NCBI RefSeq assembly: GCF_020103725.1
Contig: NZ_JAHXBG010000011.1
Span: forward strand, 1 to 64,000
Direction: 5' to 3'
DNA: 64,000 nt
Origin: Hyalangium gracile
Lineage (GTDB): Bacteria; Myxococcota; Myxococcia; Myxococcales; Myxococcaceae
Positions within the stretch are counted from its first letter, which is position 1; each line of letters begins with the position of its first letter. Of this stretch, positions 42,772-52,416 are shown piece after piece. Below the pieces are notes generated by a model, which ran no database searches, was not told the origin of the DNA, and saw only the letters and a program-made list of their open reading frames with translations. The position numbers and the translations under genes are program-made.

Positions 42772-44367
42772 CTAGGTCAGCTCTCCGGCAATCTGCTCAG
42801 CGATGCGCAGGCCATCAATGGCCGAGGAGACGATACCGCCCGCGTAACCGCAACCTTCCCCCGCCGGGTACAGTCCGCGGAGCGACACCGACTGGAGATC
42901 CTCGCCCCGGGTGATGCGCACCGGCGAGCTGGTCCGGCTCTCGATGCCGATGAGCTTGCCCTCGTCGCTGATGAAGCCGCGCATCTTCCGGTCAAAGCCG
43001 CGCAGGGCCTGCTTGATGGACTGGGTGAGGCGCTCGGGGAAGAGGCGGTTGAGGTCCACGTGGACGATGCCGGGCCGGTAGCTGGTGCCGCCCGGCTCCG
43101 TCTTCACGCGCCCTGCCAGGTAGTCCGGGATGGTCTGCGCCGGCGCGAAGAAGCGGCCTCCGCCCAGCTCGTAGGCCTTCTGCTCCCAGTGGCGCTGGAA
43201 CTCCAGGCCCGCCAGCGGCCCGCGGAAGCCCTCGCGCTCGAAGTCCTGCACGGACACCGTGACGACGATGCCCGCGTTGGCGTACTTCGCGTTGCGGCGC
43301 GAGTTGCTCATGCCGTTGGTGCACTGCAGCCCGTCCTCGGTGGGCGTGGGCACGACGATGCCGCCCGGGCACATGCAGAACGAGTAGACGCCGCGCACCT
43401 CGCCATCCACGTCCAGGTTCTCCGCCAGCTTGTAGTCCGCCGGGGGCAGCTTCGGGTTCTTCGCCGCGTTGCCGTACTGGATGCTGTTGATGAGCCCCTG
43501 CGGGTGCTCCGCGCGGAAGCCGAGCGCGAACGGCTTGGCCTCGATGCTCACCCGCCCGTCCGCGGCGAAGCGCTCGTACAGCTCGCGCGCCGAGTTCCCC
43601 GGCGCCAGCACCACCCGGTCGCTCTCCAGCGTGCGCCCGTCCACCAGCTTCACGCCCGCCACGCGGCCGTCGCGGTAGAGCAGATCCTCCACCTTGTGCT
43701 CGAAGAGCACCTGGCAGCCCCCGGCGATGAGCATGTCCCGGATGCGCGCCACCGCGCCCGGCAGCAGGTCCGAGCCGATGTGCGGCTTGCCCTCCACGAG
43801 GATGTGGTCCGGCGCCCCGTACTGGGCGAACGTCTCGATGACCTTGCGCACCATGGGGTGGTTGATGCGCGTGGAGAGCTTGCCGTCCGTGTAGGCCCCG
43901 GCGCCGCCCTCGCCGAAGTTCATGTTGCTCTCCGGATCCAGCGAGCCGTCCCGCATCAGCTTCGCCACATCCTTGCGGCGCGTCACCACCTCGCGGCCGC
44001 GCTCCAGGAGGATGCTGCGCACCCCGCGCTCCAGCAGCCCCAGCGCGCAGAACAGGCCCGCCGGGCCCGTGCCGATGATGAGCGGCCAGCGCTCCGGCTC
44101 CTTCACGCGCGGGGGCGGCTCGGGCTCGGGCGGCGCCTCGCCCACGTCCGGCGGCAGGCGCGCGGGCTTGCGCCCCGGAGCCAGCGTCACTTCCAGCGTA
44201 TAGATGTAGCGAGGGCTGCCCTTCTTGCGGGCATCCAGCACCGAGCGCACCACACGCACCGAGGCCAGATCGGCTCGGGTGACGCCCAGCTTCTCGGCCG
44301 CACGCTGACCGAGCAGCTCCTCCGGCTCGTCCAGCCACAGCCCGATGTTGTTTACGCGGTACGCCAT
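42772..44367 (-). CDS. COG2509-type FAD-dependent dehydrogenase
   Basis: 531 residues from the ATG at 44367 (GGAGACGAGG upstream). The N-terminus is an extra domain (1-90) typical of this uncharacterised family. The Rossmann FAD motif is PLIIGTGPAGLFCALGLLERG at about 100-120; NMNFGEGGAGAYTDGKLSTR follows, then GNSARELYE and the C-terminal GEGCGYAGGI, which contacts FAD. The Cys-containing block SFCMCPGGIVVP is characteristic. Members resemble HI0933/aminoacetone-type flavoproteins; the substrate is unknown. Cytosolic. Transcribed alone from the hairpin-rich 44368-44680 region. Confidence 0.87.
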   Translation of the reverse strand: MAYRVNNIGLWLDEPEELLGQRAAEKLGVTRADLASVRVVRSVLDARKKGSPRYIYTLEVTLAPGRKPARLPPDVGEAPPEPEPPPRVKEPERWPLIIGTGPAGLFCALGLLERGVRSILLERGREVVTRRKDVAKLMRDGSLDPESNMNFGEGGAGAYTDGKLSTRINHPMVRKVIETFAQYGAPDHILVEGKPHIGSDLLPGAVARIRDMLIAGGCQVLFEHKVEDLLYRDGRVAGVKLVDGRTLESDRVVLAPGNSARELYERFAADGRVSIEAKPFALGFRAEHPQGLINSIQYGNAAKNPKLPPADYKLAENLDVDGEVRGVYSFCMCPGGIVVPTPTEDGLQCTNGMSNSRRNAKYANAGIVVTVSVQDFEREGFRGPLAGLEFQRHWEQKAYELGGGRFFAPAQTIPDYLAGRVKTEPGGTSYRPGIVHVDLNRLFPERLTQSIKQALRGFDRKMRGFISDEGKLIGIESRTSSPVRITRGEDLQSVSLRGLYPAGEGCGYAGGIVSSAIDGLRIAEQIAGELT

Positions 44368-44680
44368 ATGCCCTCGTCTCCGTGCCCTGAGGCGCGTATC
44401 CCCGGCCCCGGGGTGCAATGCAAGTCCCTGAAAACACAGGGGCTCCCCAGGGGTGGGGTGTGTATCCTGCTATACACCCCTTGACCGCAATCCCTGGGTT
44501 CCTGGTGGGGGTGCGAAGCTCCCTTCGCAGTCGCTCGGTGCTCGGCGGAGCCCTCGATACCTCTTAACCCTCCGCAGATCATGAGGAATCCGCTCGGCTG
44601 CCAACCGTTGGCATGGGGGTTGAATCCTGTAGCACGCAAGTAGCAGCAGTCCCCCTCATTCTTTCTTTGGAGACACGTCC
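44368..44680. other. 313-bp divergent intergenic region with two strong hairpins
   Basis: No gene seen. Arms GGGGTGT (44455-44461) and ACACCCC (44474-44480) form a 7-bp stem with a 12-base loop. Arms TGCGAAG (44512-44518) and CTTCGCA (44523-44529) form a 7-bp stem with loop CTCC. A smaller CCTG/CAGG pair lies near 44430. They lie in the promoter/leader of the 68-aa gene and may be a structured 5' leader or a small-RNA gene. Confidence 0.5.
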
Positions 44681-44887
44681 TTGAGCACCGACCAAAAGGG
44701 CCCCCGGATTCTGGCGCGCACCTTCTTCGCTCAGCTGCGCTCGAGCGGATACACGCCGCACCAGATCATTGGCATTGCCACGGAGCTGCTCGACCTGGTG
44801 ACGGAGGAGCTCAAGCAGGGCGACAAGCCCGCCGATGTCGCCCAGGTAACGCCCGAGCAGGGCGCCGGCTGGCAGCCGAGGGTGTAG
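44681..44887 (+). CDS. Small conserved-looking protein, 68 aa
   Basis: 68 residues from a TTG start at 44681, with TTTGGAGA about 7 bp upstream. Sequence: MSTDQKGPRILARTFFAQLR followed by SGYTPHQIIGIATELLDLVTEEL. It is a compact helical protein with basic N-terminus and acidic C-terminal helix, no signal or membrane segment. The helix-turn-helix-like spacing (TPHQIIGIATELL) suggests a small DNA- or protein-binding protein, but I do not recognise a family. It is followed by a clear Rho-independent terminator, which supports it being an expressed unit. Confidence 0.65.
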   Translation: MSTDQKGPRILARTFFAQLRSSGYTPHQIIGIATELLDLVTEELKQGDKPADVAQVTPEQGAGWQPRV

Positions 44888-44959
44888 CCCGTTAGGATGG
44901 TGTCTACCAAACCCTAGTGGGCGATCGAGCTCCGGACTGGCTTCCGGGGCTCACGCCCT

Positions 44960-45643
44960 CTAGGCGCGGTGGTTGACCGGCGAGGAGCCGGTTTTTTTTT
45001 GCCCGAGCCCCTCGCGTCGGCGGGTGCGCGCCGCGGACATGGCCACCCCGAGCAGTCCGGCCGTGAGCGCGGTGAAGACGGAGCTGGCGGTGCGCAGGGC
45101 CATCAGCCCCAGCAGGGTGGCGCCCAGCACGAAGGCCACCCAGTCCACCCAGACGGGGCGGGCGCGGGGCAGCACGAGCAGCGTGACGCAGGCGGTGAAC
45201 GGCAGCCCGAGCGTCACCTGCCGGGCGATGCGCGGGCCGCTGTTGAGGACGATGTTCCAGTTGGTGACGAGCAGGGCGGCGAAGATGACCACCGTGCCCA
45301 GGGCCAGCACCATGACGCCCGCAGCGGCGGCGTCCTTGGCCAGCCGGGCCTTCTCGTCGAACTGCTGGACGGCGAGATCCACCAGGTGCTCCAGCGCGCT
45401 GTTGAGGATCTCCGCGAAGAAGATGAGCAGGACGCAGAAGATGAGCGTCACCTTCTCGGCCAGGCCCAGCTCGATGCCGCTGCCCACCAGCCCTACCAGC
45501 ACCGCGGAGACCAGGTGGACGCGCATGTTGCGCTGATGGACGACGGTGTGGATGAGCCCCGCCCACGCATGGCGGAACGAGGCGACGATGCCCGCGCCGC
45601 CTCGGGGCGGGAACGGGGGTGAAGGTGGGGCAGGGGCGTTCAT
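44960..45643 (-). CDS. dgkA: Diacylglycerol kinase
   Basis: 227 residues. The membrane core shows the DgkA signature: AEILNSALEHLVDL (matches E-x-x-N-[ST]-A-x-E), three helices, and the amphipathic N-terminal part AGLIHTVVHQRNMRVHL. It phosphorylates diacylglycerol or undecaprenol on the inner membrane. A longer C-terminal extension (about 100 residues with two more helices and a basic end) makes it larger than the 120-aa classic enzyme, as in Gram-positive-like DagK/UndK relatives. Start ATG at 45643. Its 3' end overlaps the terminator of the opposite strand, so transcription from both sides meets here. Confidence 0.85.
   Translation of the reverse strand: MNAPAPPSPPFPPRGGAGIVASFRHAWAGLIHTVVHQRNMRVHLVSAVLVGLVGSGIELGLAEKVTLIFCVLLIFFAEILNSALEHLVDLAVQQFDEKARLAKDAAAAGVMVLALGTVVIFAALLVTNWNIVLNSGPRIARQVTLGLPFTACVTLLVLPRARPVWVDWVAFVLGATLLGLMALRTASSVFTALTAGLLGVAMSAARTRRREGLGQKKTGSSPVNHRA
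44976..45000 (+). terminator. Rho-independent terminator
   Basis: A perfect 6-bp stem ACCGGC (44976-44981) and GCCGGT (44987-44992) with loop GAGGA is followed by nine T (44992-45000). It serves the short gene at 44681 or a non-coding RNA. Confidence 0.92.
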
Positions 45644-45731
45644 TGGAAGTCGAGGGGGCAGGCTAGCACTCGCGGGGGCGGAATCCCGCGCTCGCGCGAG
45701 AGGGGGCGTGGCCCTATGGTCCGCCCCCAGC

Positions 45732-48563
45732 ATGGCACGCCTTCTCTCTGTCTTCGGCTCGAGCTTGATCTGTCTGTCGCTTCCGGCGCTCGTGTGGGCC
45801 CAGGCGCCCACGGAGCCCACGCAGGACTGTGGCCTGGAGCCTCCGGGAGCGGTGTATGTGCCGCTGCCGGAGCCTCGGCCCTCCGAGACGGCTGTGTGGA
45901 GCGACGCCGAGCCACCGCCCGTGCGCCAGGAGATCCGGGATGGGACGCGCTCGGCCGCGTCGGGCCTGCCGCAGACGCGCATGCGCACCGGAGCGCTGTC
46001 CGGGAAGACGGTGTACCTGAGCCCCGGACACGGCTTCTACCGGGACTCGAGGCTGGGGCGCTGGGCGACGCAGCGAGGCAACACGAACGACGTGGTGGAG
46101 GACCTGATCTCCGCCGAGACGCTGGACCAGTACCTGCTGCCGATGCTGATGAGCGCGGGGGCCCGCGTGGTGCCGCTGCGCGAGCCGGACCTCAACGGGC
46201 GGATGGTCATCGTCAACAACGGTGACGCGGACTACTCGGAGACGGGGCCCGAGGGGCTCTTCAGCTCGGCCAAGGTGCCGGGGTGGGGGCCGCCGCCCTC
46301 GCCCATGCCGAACAACGTGCTGCCCTTCAACCTGGGTGGGAGCCGGCTGATGACGGCCGCTCCCTCCGCGACGGCCTCGGCCTCGTGGGTGCCGCGCATC
46401 CCCGCGGATGGCAACTACTACGTCTATGTCTCCCATGCCGCGGACGCCGCGCGGGTGCCGGACGCGCACTTCGTGGTGAAGCATGCGGGAGGCGAGAGCC
46501 ACTTCCGCGTCGACCAGCGGCGCCATGGCGGCACGTGGCTGATGCTCGGGCGCTTCTACTTCAAGGCGGGCCAGAGCGCGGAGAAGGGGGCGGTGGTGGC
46601 GCTCAACGACTCCACGGCGACGGGCACCGTCTCGCTCGACGCGGTGCGCATTGGAGGTGGCACCGGCTTCATCGGAGACGCGACGATGGGGCCGCTCGGG
46701 CTGCCTCGCTACCTGGAGTGCGCGCGCTACCACATGCAGTTCAACGGGGCGCCGGCCTCTGTGTTCGCGCCCTCGGGGACCAACGGGCTGGGCAACGAGC
46801 GCAACGACGATGTGACGGGGCGCGCGCGCTTCGCGACGTGGGACCACGAGGCGGGCGAGGACGCCGTGTACGTGTCCTGGCACACCAACGCCGGCACCTC
46901 GGGCACCGTCGTGGGCACGGAGACCTACGTCTACGGTCCCAACCCGGTGGACGGCTCGCTCAACTTCACGGGTGTGCCGGGAAGTGACGTCCTGGCGACC
47001 TTGCTGCGCGCCGAACTGGACCGGGACTTCAAGACCGCGGTGGACGCCAACTGGACGACCCGGAGGCTGCGCTCGGCCTACTTCGGTGAGCTGAACCCGA
47101 CCCACAACCCGGAGACGCCCTCCGTGCTGCTGGAGATCGCCTACCACGACTCGGTGCTGGACTCGGCGCGCCTGAAGGAGCCCGAGTTCCGCCGGATCGC
47201 GGCCCGCGCCATCATGCAGGGCCTCATCAAGTACTTCGCGGCGAAGGACGGAAAGCCGGTCAGCCTGCCGCCGGAGCCGCCCACCGTCGTGGCCGCGGTC
47301 AACGTGGCCGGCGGAGTGGAGGTGCGCTGGGCGCCTCCTGCAACGGACTCGAACGATCTCGGCGGGCACGGTGCCACGGCCTACCGCGTCTACCAGAGCG
47401 AGGACGGGCTGGCCTGGGACGAGGGCACGGAGACGGCCGGCACCACCCTCACCGTGAACCTCGCGGCGGGCACCACGCGCTACTTCCGGGTGGCCGCGCT
47501 CAACGCGGGCGGCGAGTCCTTCCCCTCGGACACGGTGGGCGCGCGGGTGGGCACGACGCCGCCCGTGCTCATCGTCAACGCCTTCGATCGCCTCGACGCG
47601 ACCATGGACCGTCCCGAGGACCTCTCGCGCTTCAGCCTGGGCTCTCCGCTGCGCGTGCTGCTGGAGACGATGAACGATGGCTCCTCGGTGCGTCGCCATG
47701 GGGCGGCGGTGGCTCGGCACGAGGTGGCCTTCGACAGCGCGACGAACGAGGCGTTCGCCGCCAGCCTCGTGAGCCTCTCGGGCTATCAGCTGGTCGACTG
47801 GTTCACGGGGCGCGGAGGGCCCGGCGGCGCGGCGCCGACTCGCGCGGAGCAGGACGCCCTGCGAGCCTTCGTCACCGGGGGCGGGCACCTGCTCTTCTCC
47901 GGCTCCCAGGCGGCCTCCCGGCTCGCCACGGGGGACATGGCCGACCAGGCGTTCCTCGCCGACATCCTCCGCGCGGCGGTAGCCAGTGGCTCGTCCTCGC
48001 TGCTCGTGGAGGGGCAGCCGGGCGAGTGGCTGGCCTCCGTGGCTGGAATGGAGCTCGACGACGGCACTCGGGGAGGCCTGGCTACCGGCATTCCCGACGT
48101 GCTGACCCCGGCGGGAGGCGCCGCCGTGCTGCGCTTCAACGGGACGGAGCTGTCCGCCGGCATCTCCTCGGCGCCCGGCGGACAGGTGCTCTTCCTGAGC
48201 GTCCCCCTGGAGGGAATCGTCAGCCCCCTGAGGCGCGAGTACGTGCTGGGGACCTTCCTGGCGCGCACGGGGCTGCTCGCCACGGCGCCCCCGGCTCCGG
48301 GAGACGATCCCTCCCCACCCGACCCGGGGCCGGCCAACCAGTGGTCCGCCGCTACAGGCAAGGATCCCCGGCCCCCGGATCCGCCGCCGCCGCAACCCAT
48401 TCCTCCCTATGTGCTGGACCTCCTGCCGCAGTTCTACGAGGAGGGGGACACCGGCTGCGGGTGTGGGGCAGGCACCGGTGTGGCCGCCGTGCCATGGCTG
48501 TTGCTGCTCGTTATTGGTCAGCTTCGACGCCGGGGGCGGAAAACACCGTATTCCGAGCGTTGA
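45732..48563 (+). CDS. Secreted N-acetylmuramoyl-L-alanine amidase with golvesin-like insert, FnIII and MYXO-CTERM-like tail
   Basis: 943 residues. Signal peptide about 1-23 (cleavage near VWAQA). The amidase_3 catalytic domain is split: zinc ligands in VYLSPGHGF (His100) and SAETLDQY (Glu129), then VSWHTNAGTSG (His) and VLLEIAYHD (Glu). Inserted between these, about 190-310, is a golvesin-C-like beta domain (IPADGNYYVYVSH to TVSLDAVRIGG). After the amidase comes an FnIII domain (about 515-610, PEPPTVVAAVNVAGGVEVRW), a 250-aa GATase-like/hydrolase-like region, a Pro-rich linker and the tail CGCGAG, membrane helix, RRRGRK. That end is the myxobacterial sorting signal for the cell surface. It cleaves peptide from muropeptide glycan, likely in predation or sporulation. 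Start at 45732. Confidence 0.87.
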   Translation: MARLLSVFGSSLICLSLPALVWAQAPTEPTQDCGLEPPGAVYVPLPEPRPSETAVWSDAEPPPVRQEIRDGTRSAASGLPQTRMRTGALSGKTVYLSPGHGFYRDSRLGRWATQRGNTNDVVEDLISAETLDQYLLPMLMSAGARVVPLREPDLNGRMVIVNNGDADYSETGPEGLFSSAKVPGWGPPPSPMPNNVLPFNLGGSRLMTAAPSATASASWVPRIPADGNYYVYVSHAADAARVPDAHFVVKHAGGESHFRVDQRRHGGTWLMLGRFYFKAGQSAEKGAVVALNDSTATGTVSLDAVRIGGGTGFIGDATMGPLGLPRYLECARYHMQFNGAPASVFAPSGTNGLGNERNDDVTGRARFATWDHEAGEDAVYVSWHTNAGTSGTVVGTETYVYGPNPVDGSLNFTGVPGSDVLATLLRAELDRDFKTAVDANWTTRRLRSAYFGELNPTHNPETPSVLLEIAYHDSVLDSARLKEPEFRRIAARAIMQGLIKYFAAKDGKPVSLPPEPPTVVAAVNVAGGVEVRWAPPATDSNDLGGHGATAYRVYQSEDGLAWDEGTETAGTTLTVNLAAGTTRYFRVAALNAGGESFPSDTVGARVGTTPPVLIVNAFDRLDATMDRPEDLSRFSLGSPLRVLLETMNDGSSVRRHGAAVARHEVAFDSATNEAFAASLVSLSGYQLVDWFTGRGGPGGAAPTRAEQDALRAFVTGGGHLLFSGSQAASRLATGDMADQAFLADILRAAVASGSSSLLVEGQPGEWLASVAGMELDDGTRGGLATGIPDVLTPAGGAAVLRFNGTELSAGISSAPGGQVLFLSVPLEGIVSPLRREYVLGTFLARTGLLATAPPAPGDDPSPPDPGPANQWSAATGKDPRPPDPPPPQPIPPYVLDLLPQFYEEGDTGCGCGAGTGVAAVPWLLLLVIGQLRRRGRKTPYSER

Positions 48564-48588
48564 CTCGGGTGCGGCGCCTGCCTACGGT
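48560..48588 (+). promoter_or_regulatory. Sigma-70-type promoter of the gap operon
   Basis: TTGACT (48560-48565) and TACGGT (48583-48588) are separated by exactly 17 bp. The -35 overlaps the amidase stop codon. Predicted +1 near 48595, giving a leader of about 55 bases to the gap ATG, with AAAGGAGA at 48637-48644. Confidence 0.62.
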
Positions 48589-48649
48589 CGGCCGCCCTTT
48601 CTCGCTACGTGGGCCAGGCGCCCACCATTCGTTCTCAAAGGAGACAGAC

Positions 48650-49663
48650 ATGGCCACGAAGATCGGCATCAACGGGTTTGGTCGCATCGGTCGCTGCGTG
48701 CTGCGCGCGATCCTGGCTCGCAAGGAGCAGGACCTCGAGGTGGTCGCCATCAACGATCTCGACAAGCCCACGGCCCTGGCCCACCTGTTCAAGTACGACT
48801 CCGTGCACCGCACGTGGCCGGGTGAGGTGAAGGCGCAGGAGAAGGCCATCGTCGTGGACGGCCGCACCATCGCCGTCACCGCGGAGAAGGACCCGACTGC
48901 GCTGCCCTGGAAGTCGCTGGGCGTGGACATCGTCCTGGAGTGCACCGGCCGCTTCACCGCGCGCGAGGGCTCCGAGAAGCACCTGGCCGCTGGCGCCCGG
49001 AAGGTGATCGTCTCCGCCCCGGCGAAGGGCCCGGACATCACCATCGCCTACGGCATCAACCACGATCAGTACGATCCGAAGAAGCACCACATCCTGTCCA
49101 ACGCCTCGTGCACCACGAACTGCCTGGCGCCGGTGGCCAAGACGCTGGTGGACAACTTCGGCGTCGAGAAGGGCCTGATGACGACGATCCACAGCTACAC
49201 CAACGATCAGCGCGTGCTGGATCTGTCGCACGAGGACATGCGCCGCGCCCGCGCCGCCGCCCTCTCCATGATTCCGACCAGCACCGGCGCCGCGAAGGCG
49301 ATCGGCGAGGTGCTGCCGGCGCTCAAGGGCAAGATGCACGGCCTGGCCATCCGCGTGCCGACCCCGAACGTGTCCCTGGTGGACCTGACGGTGGTGACGA
49401 GCAAGTCGGTGACGCAGGAGGCGCTGCTCGAGGCGTTCCGGAAGAACGCCGAGGGCCCGCTCAAGGGCATCATGCAGTACAGCGACGAGCAGACGGTCTC
49501 CATCGACTACAACGGCAACCCGCACTCGGCGATCTTCGACGCCACCAACGCCTTCGTCATGGGTGAGAACATGGTGAAGGTGATGGCGTGGTACGACAAC
49601 GAGTGGGGCTTCTCCAACCGCATGGTGGACACCAGCAAGTTCCTCGCGGCCAAGGGCTTCTAG
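48650..49663 (+). CDS. gap: Type I glyceraldehyde-3-phosphate dehydrogenase
   Basis: 337 residues; oxidises and phosphorylates glyceraldehyde-3-phosphate with NAD. NAD-binding opening IGINGFGRIGRCVLR, catalytic Cys154 in SNASCTTNCLAP, His in TTIHSYTNDQR, SMIPTSTGAAKA for phosphate, and C-terminal WYDNEWGFSNRMVD. The start is fixed by a strong AAAGGAGA. Followed by pgk and tpiA with short gaps, so the lower part of glycolysis is one operon. The presence of Asp at the end of strand 2 (INDL) suits NAD. Confidence 0.98.
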   Translation: MATKIGINGFGRIGRCVLRAILARKEQDLEVVAINDLDKPTALAHLFKYDSVHRTWPGEVKAQEKAIVVDGRTIAVTAEKDPTALPWKSLGVDIVLECTGRFTAREGSEKHLAAGARKVIVSAPAKGPDITIAYGINHDQYDPKKHHILSNASCTTNCLAPVAKTLVDNFGVEKGLMTTIHSYTNDQRVLDLSHEDMRRARAAALSMIPTSTGAAKAIGEVLPALKGKMHGLAIRVPTPNVSLVDLTVVTSKSVTQEALLEAFRKNAEGPLKGIMQYSDEQTVSIDYNGNPHSAIFDATNAFVMGENMVKVMAWYDNEWGFSNRMVDTSKFLAAKGF

Positions 49664-49702
49664 TCCGCGGCACAGGGCGCACCGAGAGGGGAGACCGAGA
49701 GA

Positions 49703-50893
49703 ATGATCCGCTACATCGATGACCTGCAGCTGACGGGCAAGCGCGTCTTCATCCGCGTGGACTTCAACGTCCCGCTGGAGGGCAAGCGCGTCACCGACGA
49801 CACCCGTATCCGAGAGGCGCTGCCGACCATCCGCCGCGCGTTGGAGATGGGCGGCAAGGTCATTCTCGCCTCGCACCTCGGGCGCCCGAAGGCGGGGCCG
49901 GAGCCGAAGTTCTCGCTGGAGCCGGCCGCCACGCGGCTGGCGGACCTGCTGGGCCCCAAGCACGAGGTCATCCTCGCGGATGACTGCATCGGGGACGCGG
50001 TGAAGAAGCAGGTGAAGGAGCTGAAGGACGGGCAGGTGCTGGTGCTGGAGAACCTGCGCTTCCACAAGGAGGAGGAGGGCAACGACGAGTCCTTCGCGCG
50101 CGAGCTGGCGTCGCTGGCGGACGTGTACGTGAACGACGCGTTCGGCACGGCGCACCGGGCCCACGCCTCCACGGCGGGCATGGTGCCGTTCGTGAAGGAG
50201 AAGGCGGCCGGCTTCCTGATGAAGAAGGAGATCGAGTACCTGGGCCGCGTGCTGAAGAACCCGGAGAAGCCGTTCGTGGCCATCCTGGGTGGGGCCAAGG
50301 TGAGCGACAAGATCAAGGTCATCGAGAGCCTGCTGCCCAAGGTAGACGCGCTGCTGATTGGCGGCGCCATGGCGTACACCTTCCTCAAGGCGCAGGGCGC
50401 CGAGGTGGGCAAGAGCCGGGTGGAGGAGGACAAGCTGTCCCTGGCCACGAAGATCCTCGAGGCGGCGCAGCGGCTGAAGACGGAGATCGTCCTGCCGGTG
50501 GACCACGTGGTGGGCAACGAGCCGTCGGAGAAGAGCAGCAAGAGCGAGACGCCGGACCGGAACATCCCGGCGGACGTGATGGGCCTGGACATCGGGCCGA
50601 AGACGCGGGCGCAGTTCACCCAGCACATCCGCAACGCGAAGACGGTGGTGTGGAACGGCCCCATGGGCCTGTTCGAGGTGGAGAAGTTCGCCGAGGGCAC
50701 GCGCGTGGTGGCGGAGGCCATGGCCAACAACCGCGGCGCGGTGACGGTGATCGGCGGCGGGGACAGCGCGGCGGCGGTGCAGCAGATGGGCTACGGGGAG
50801 AAGATGAGCCACGTGTCCACGGGTGGTGGCGCGTCGCTGGAGTTCCTCGAGGGCATCGCGCTGCCGGGCATCAAGGCGCTGGAGACGAAGTAG
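49703..50893 (+). CDS. pgk: Phosphoglycerate kinase
   Basis: 396 residues. N-terminal RVFIRVDFNVPLE (phosphoglycerate site), LGRPKAGPEPKFSLEP, ENLRFHKEEEGND, then the nucleotide domain with VAILGGAKVSDKI and VVWNGPMGLFE and C-terminal GGGDSAAAV and STGGGASLEFLEG. Transfers phosphate from 1,3-bisphosphoglycerate to ADP. The ATG at 49703 lies 39 bp after gap, with GGGGAGACCGAGAG upstream. Confidence 0.98.
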   Translation: MIRYIDDLQLTGKRVFIRVDFNVPLEGKRVTDDTRIREALPTIRRALEMGGKVILASHLGRPKAGPEPKFSLEPAATRLADLLGPKHEVILADDCIGDAVKKQVKELKDGQVLVLENLRFHKEEEGNDESFARELASLADVYVNDAFGTAHRAHASTAGMVPFVKEKAAGFLMKKEIEYLGRVLKNPEKPFVAILGGAKVSDKIKVIESLLPKVDALLIGGAMAYTFLKAQGAEVGKSRVEEDKLSLATKILEAAQRLKTEIVLPVDHVVGNEPSEKSSKSETPDRNIPADVMGLDIGPKTRAQFTQHIRNAKTVVWNGPMGLFEVEKFAEGTRVVAEAMANNRGAVTVIGGGDSAAAVQQMGYGEKMSHVSTGGGASLEFLEGIALPGIKALETK

Positions 50894-50917
50894 CCGCACA
50901 GGCACCTGGGAGGAAGC

Positions 50918-51688
<771 letters not shown>

Positions 51689-51718
51689 GAGCGGCCGGGG
51701 CGGGGTGGCTGGAAGAAG

Positions 51719-51748
51719 TTGTCACCCCGGTGTCCGGTTGTGTAGGGT
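51719..51748 (+). promoter_or_regulatory. Candidate promoter before secG
   Basis: TTGTCA (51719-51724) and TAGGGT (51743-51748), spacing 18. It would allow secG to be expressed independently of the glycolytic genes. The 96-bp gap between tpiA and secG also makes a separate promoter plausible. Confidence 0.4.
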
Positions 51749-51784
51749 GCGCGTCCTTTCCATTGAGCGTTTGAAAGAGAAGCC

Positions 51785-52246
51785 ATGCTGACCTTCTTCA
51801 CGATCGTGCACGTCGTGCTCTGCGTGTTCATGATCTTCGTCATCCTGCTGCAGCCCGGTAAGGACGCGGGGATGGGCGCTGCCCTCGGTGGTGGCGCGGC
51901 CACGAGCGCCTTCGGCGGCCGGGGCGCGGTGACCTTCCTGAGCAAGCTGACGGGCGTCTGCGCGGCGCTGTTCTTCCTGACGTCGCTGGGCCTGTCGTTC
52001 GTGGGCCTGAAGACGTCGGTGGCGGCGGGCACGACGAGCAAGAAGCCGGCGGCGACGGCTCCGGCGACCCCGGGGGCTGAGGCCGGCACGACGGGGGCGG
52101 AGACGCCCGCGCCTGCTGGGACGCCTGGCGCTCCGGCGACCCTGGAGCAGCCGCGCGAGACGGCGCCTGCGCCTGCGAACGAGGCGGCCCCGGCCGCTCC
52201 GGCTCCTGCGGCACCGGCCCCGGCGACTCCCGCGCCGGCGCAGTAG
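51785..52246 (+). CDS. secG: Preprotein translocase subunit SecG
   Basis: 153 residues. Two membrane helices (about 1-20 and 53-75) flank the typical cytosolic loop with LLQPGKDAGMGAALGGGAA and FGGRGAVTFLSKLTG. It associates with SecY/SecE and eases protein export. The C-terminal 75 residues are a long disordered Ala/Pro-rich tail (many PA repeats) that E. coli SecG lacks; similar tails occur in other myxobacteria. It is followed by tRNA-Leu. Confidence 0.93.
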   Translation: MLTFFTIVHVVLCVFMIFVILLQPGKDAGMGAALGGGAATSAFGGRGAVTFLSKLTGVCAALFFLTSLGLSFVGLKTSVAAGTTSKKPAATAPATPGAEAGTTGAETPAPAGTPGAPATLEQPRETAPAPANEAAPAAPAPAAPAPATPAPAQ

Positions 52247-52279
52247 GAAGAAAGAGGGGAGCGCGACGGTTGAAAACCG

Positions 52280-52309
52280 TTGCGTGACCCAACGCGGTTC
52301 AGGTACATC
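52280..52309 (+). promoter_or_regulatory. Candidate promoter of tRNA-Leu
   Basis: TTGCGT (52280-52285) and TACATC (52304-52309), spacing 18, about 15 bp before the tRNA. Just upstream is a short perfect inverted repeat ACGGTT/AACCGT (52267-52281) with 3-base loop and no T run. Confidence 0.45.
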
Positions 52310-52324
52310 GGCCCGCGTAGAAAA

Positions 52325-52406
52325 GCCCAGGTGGTGGAACTGGTAGACACACCATCTTGAGGGGGTGGCGCCGAAAGGTGTGCGGGTTCGAATCCCGCCC
52401 TGGGCA
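52325..52406 (+). tRNA. tRNA-Leu (anticodon GAG)
   Basis: A perfect 7-bp acceptor stem (GCCCAGG with CCTGGGC), discriminator A at 52406, D-arm, anticodon stem CCATC/GGTGG with loop TTGAGGG, so the anticodon is GAG and reads CUC and CUU. A short variable arm (GCGCCGAAAGGTGT region) and T-arm with GGTTCGAATCC follow. The 3' CCA is not encoded. 82 nt is normal for tRNA-Leu. It lies after secG, as does leuU (also GAG) in E. coli. The 3' end is a potential integration site; the accessory toxin operon begins 113 bp downstream. Confidence 0.97.
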
Positions 52407-52416
52407 CTCCGAAAGA

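Noticed and set aside
45714-48395. An 893-codon open frame antisense to the amidase
   Set aside because: No domain or codon pattern of a real gene, and it covers an enzyme with clear motifs on the other strand.
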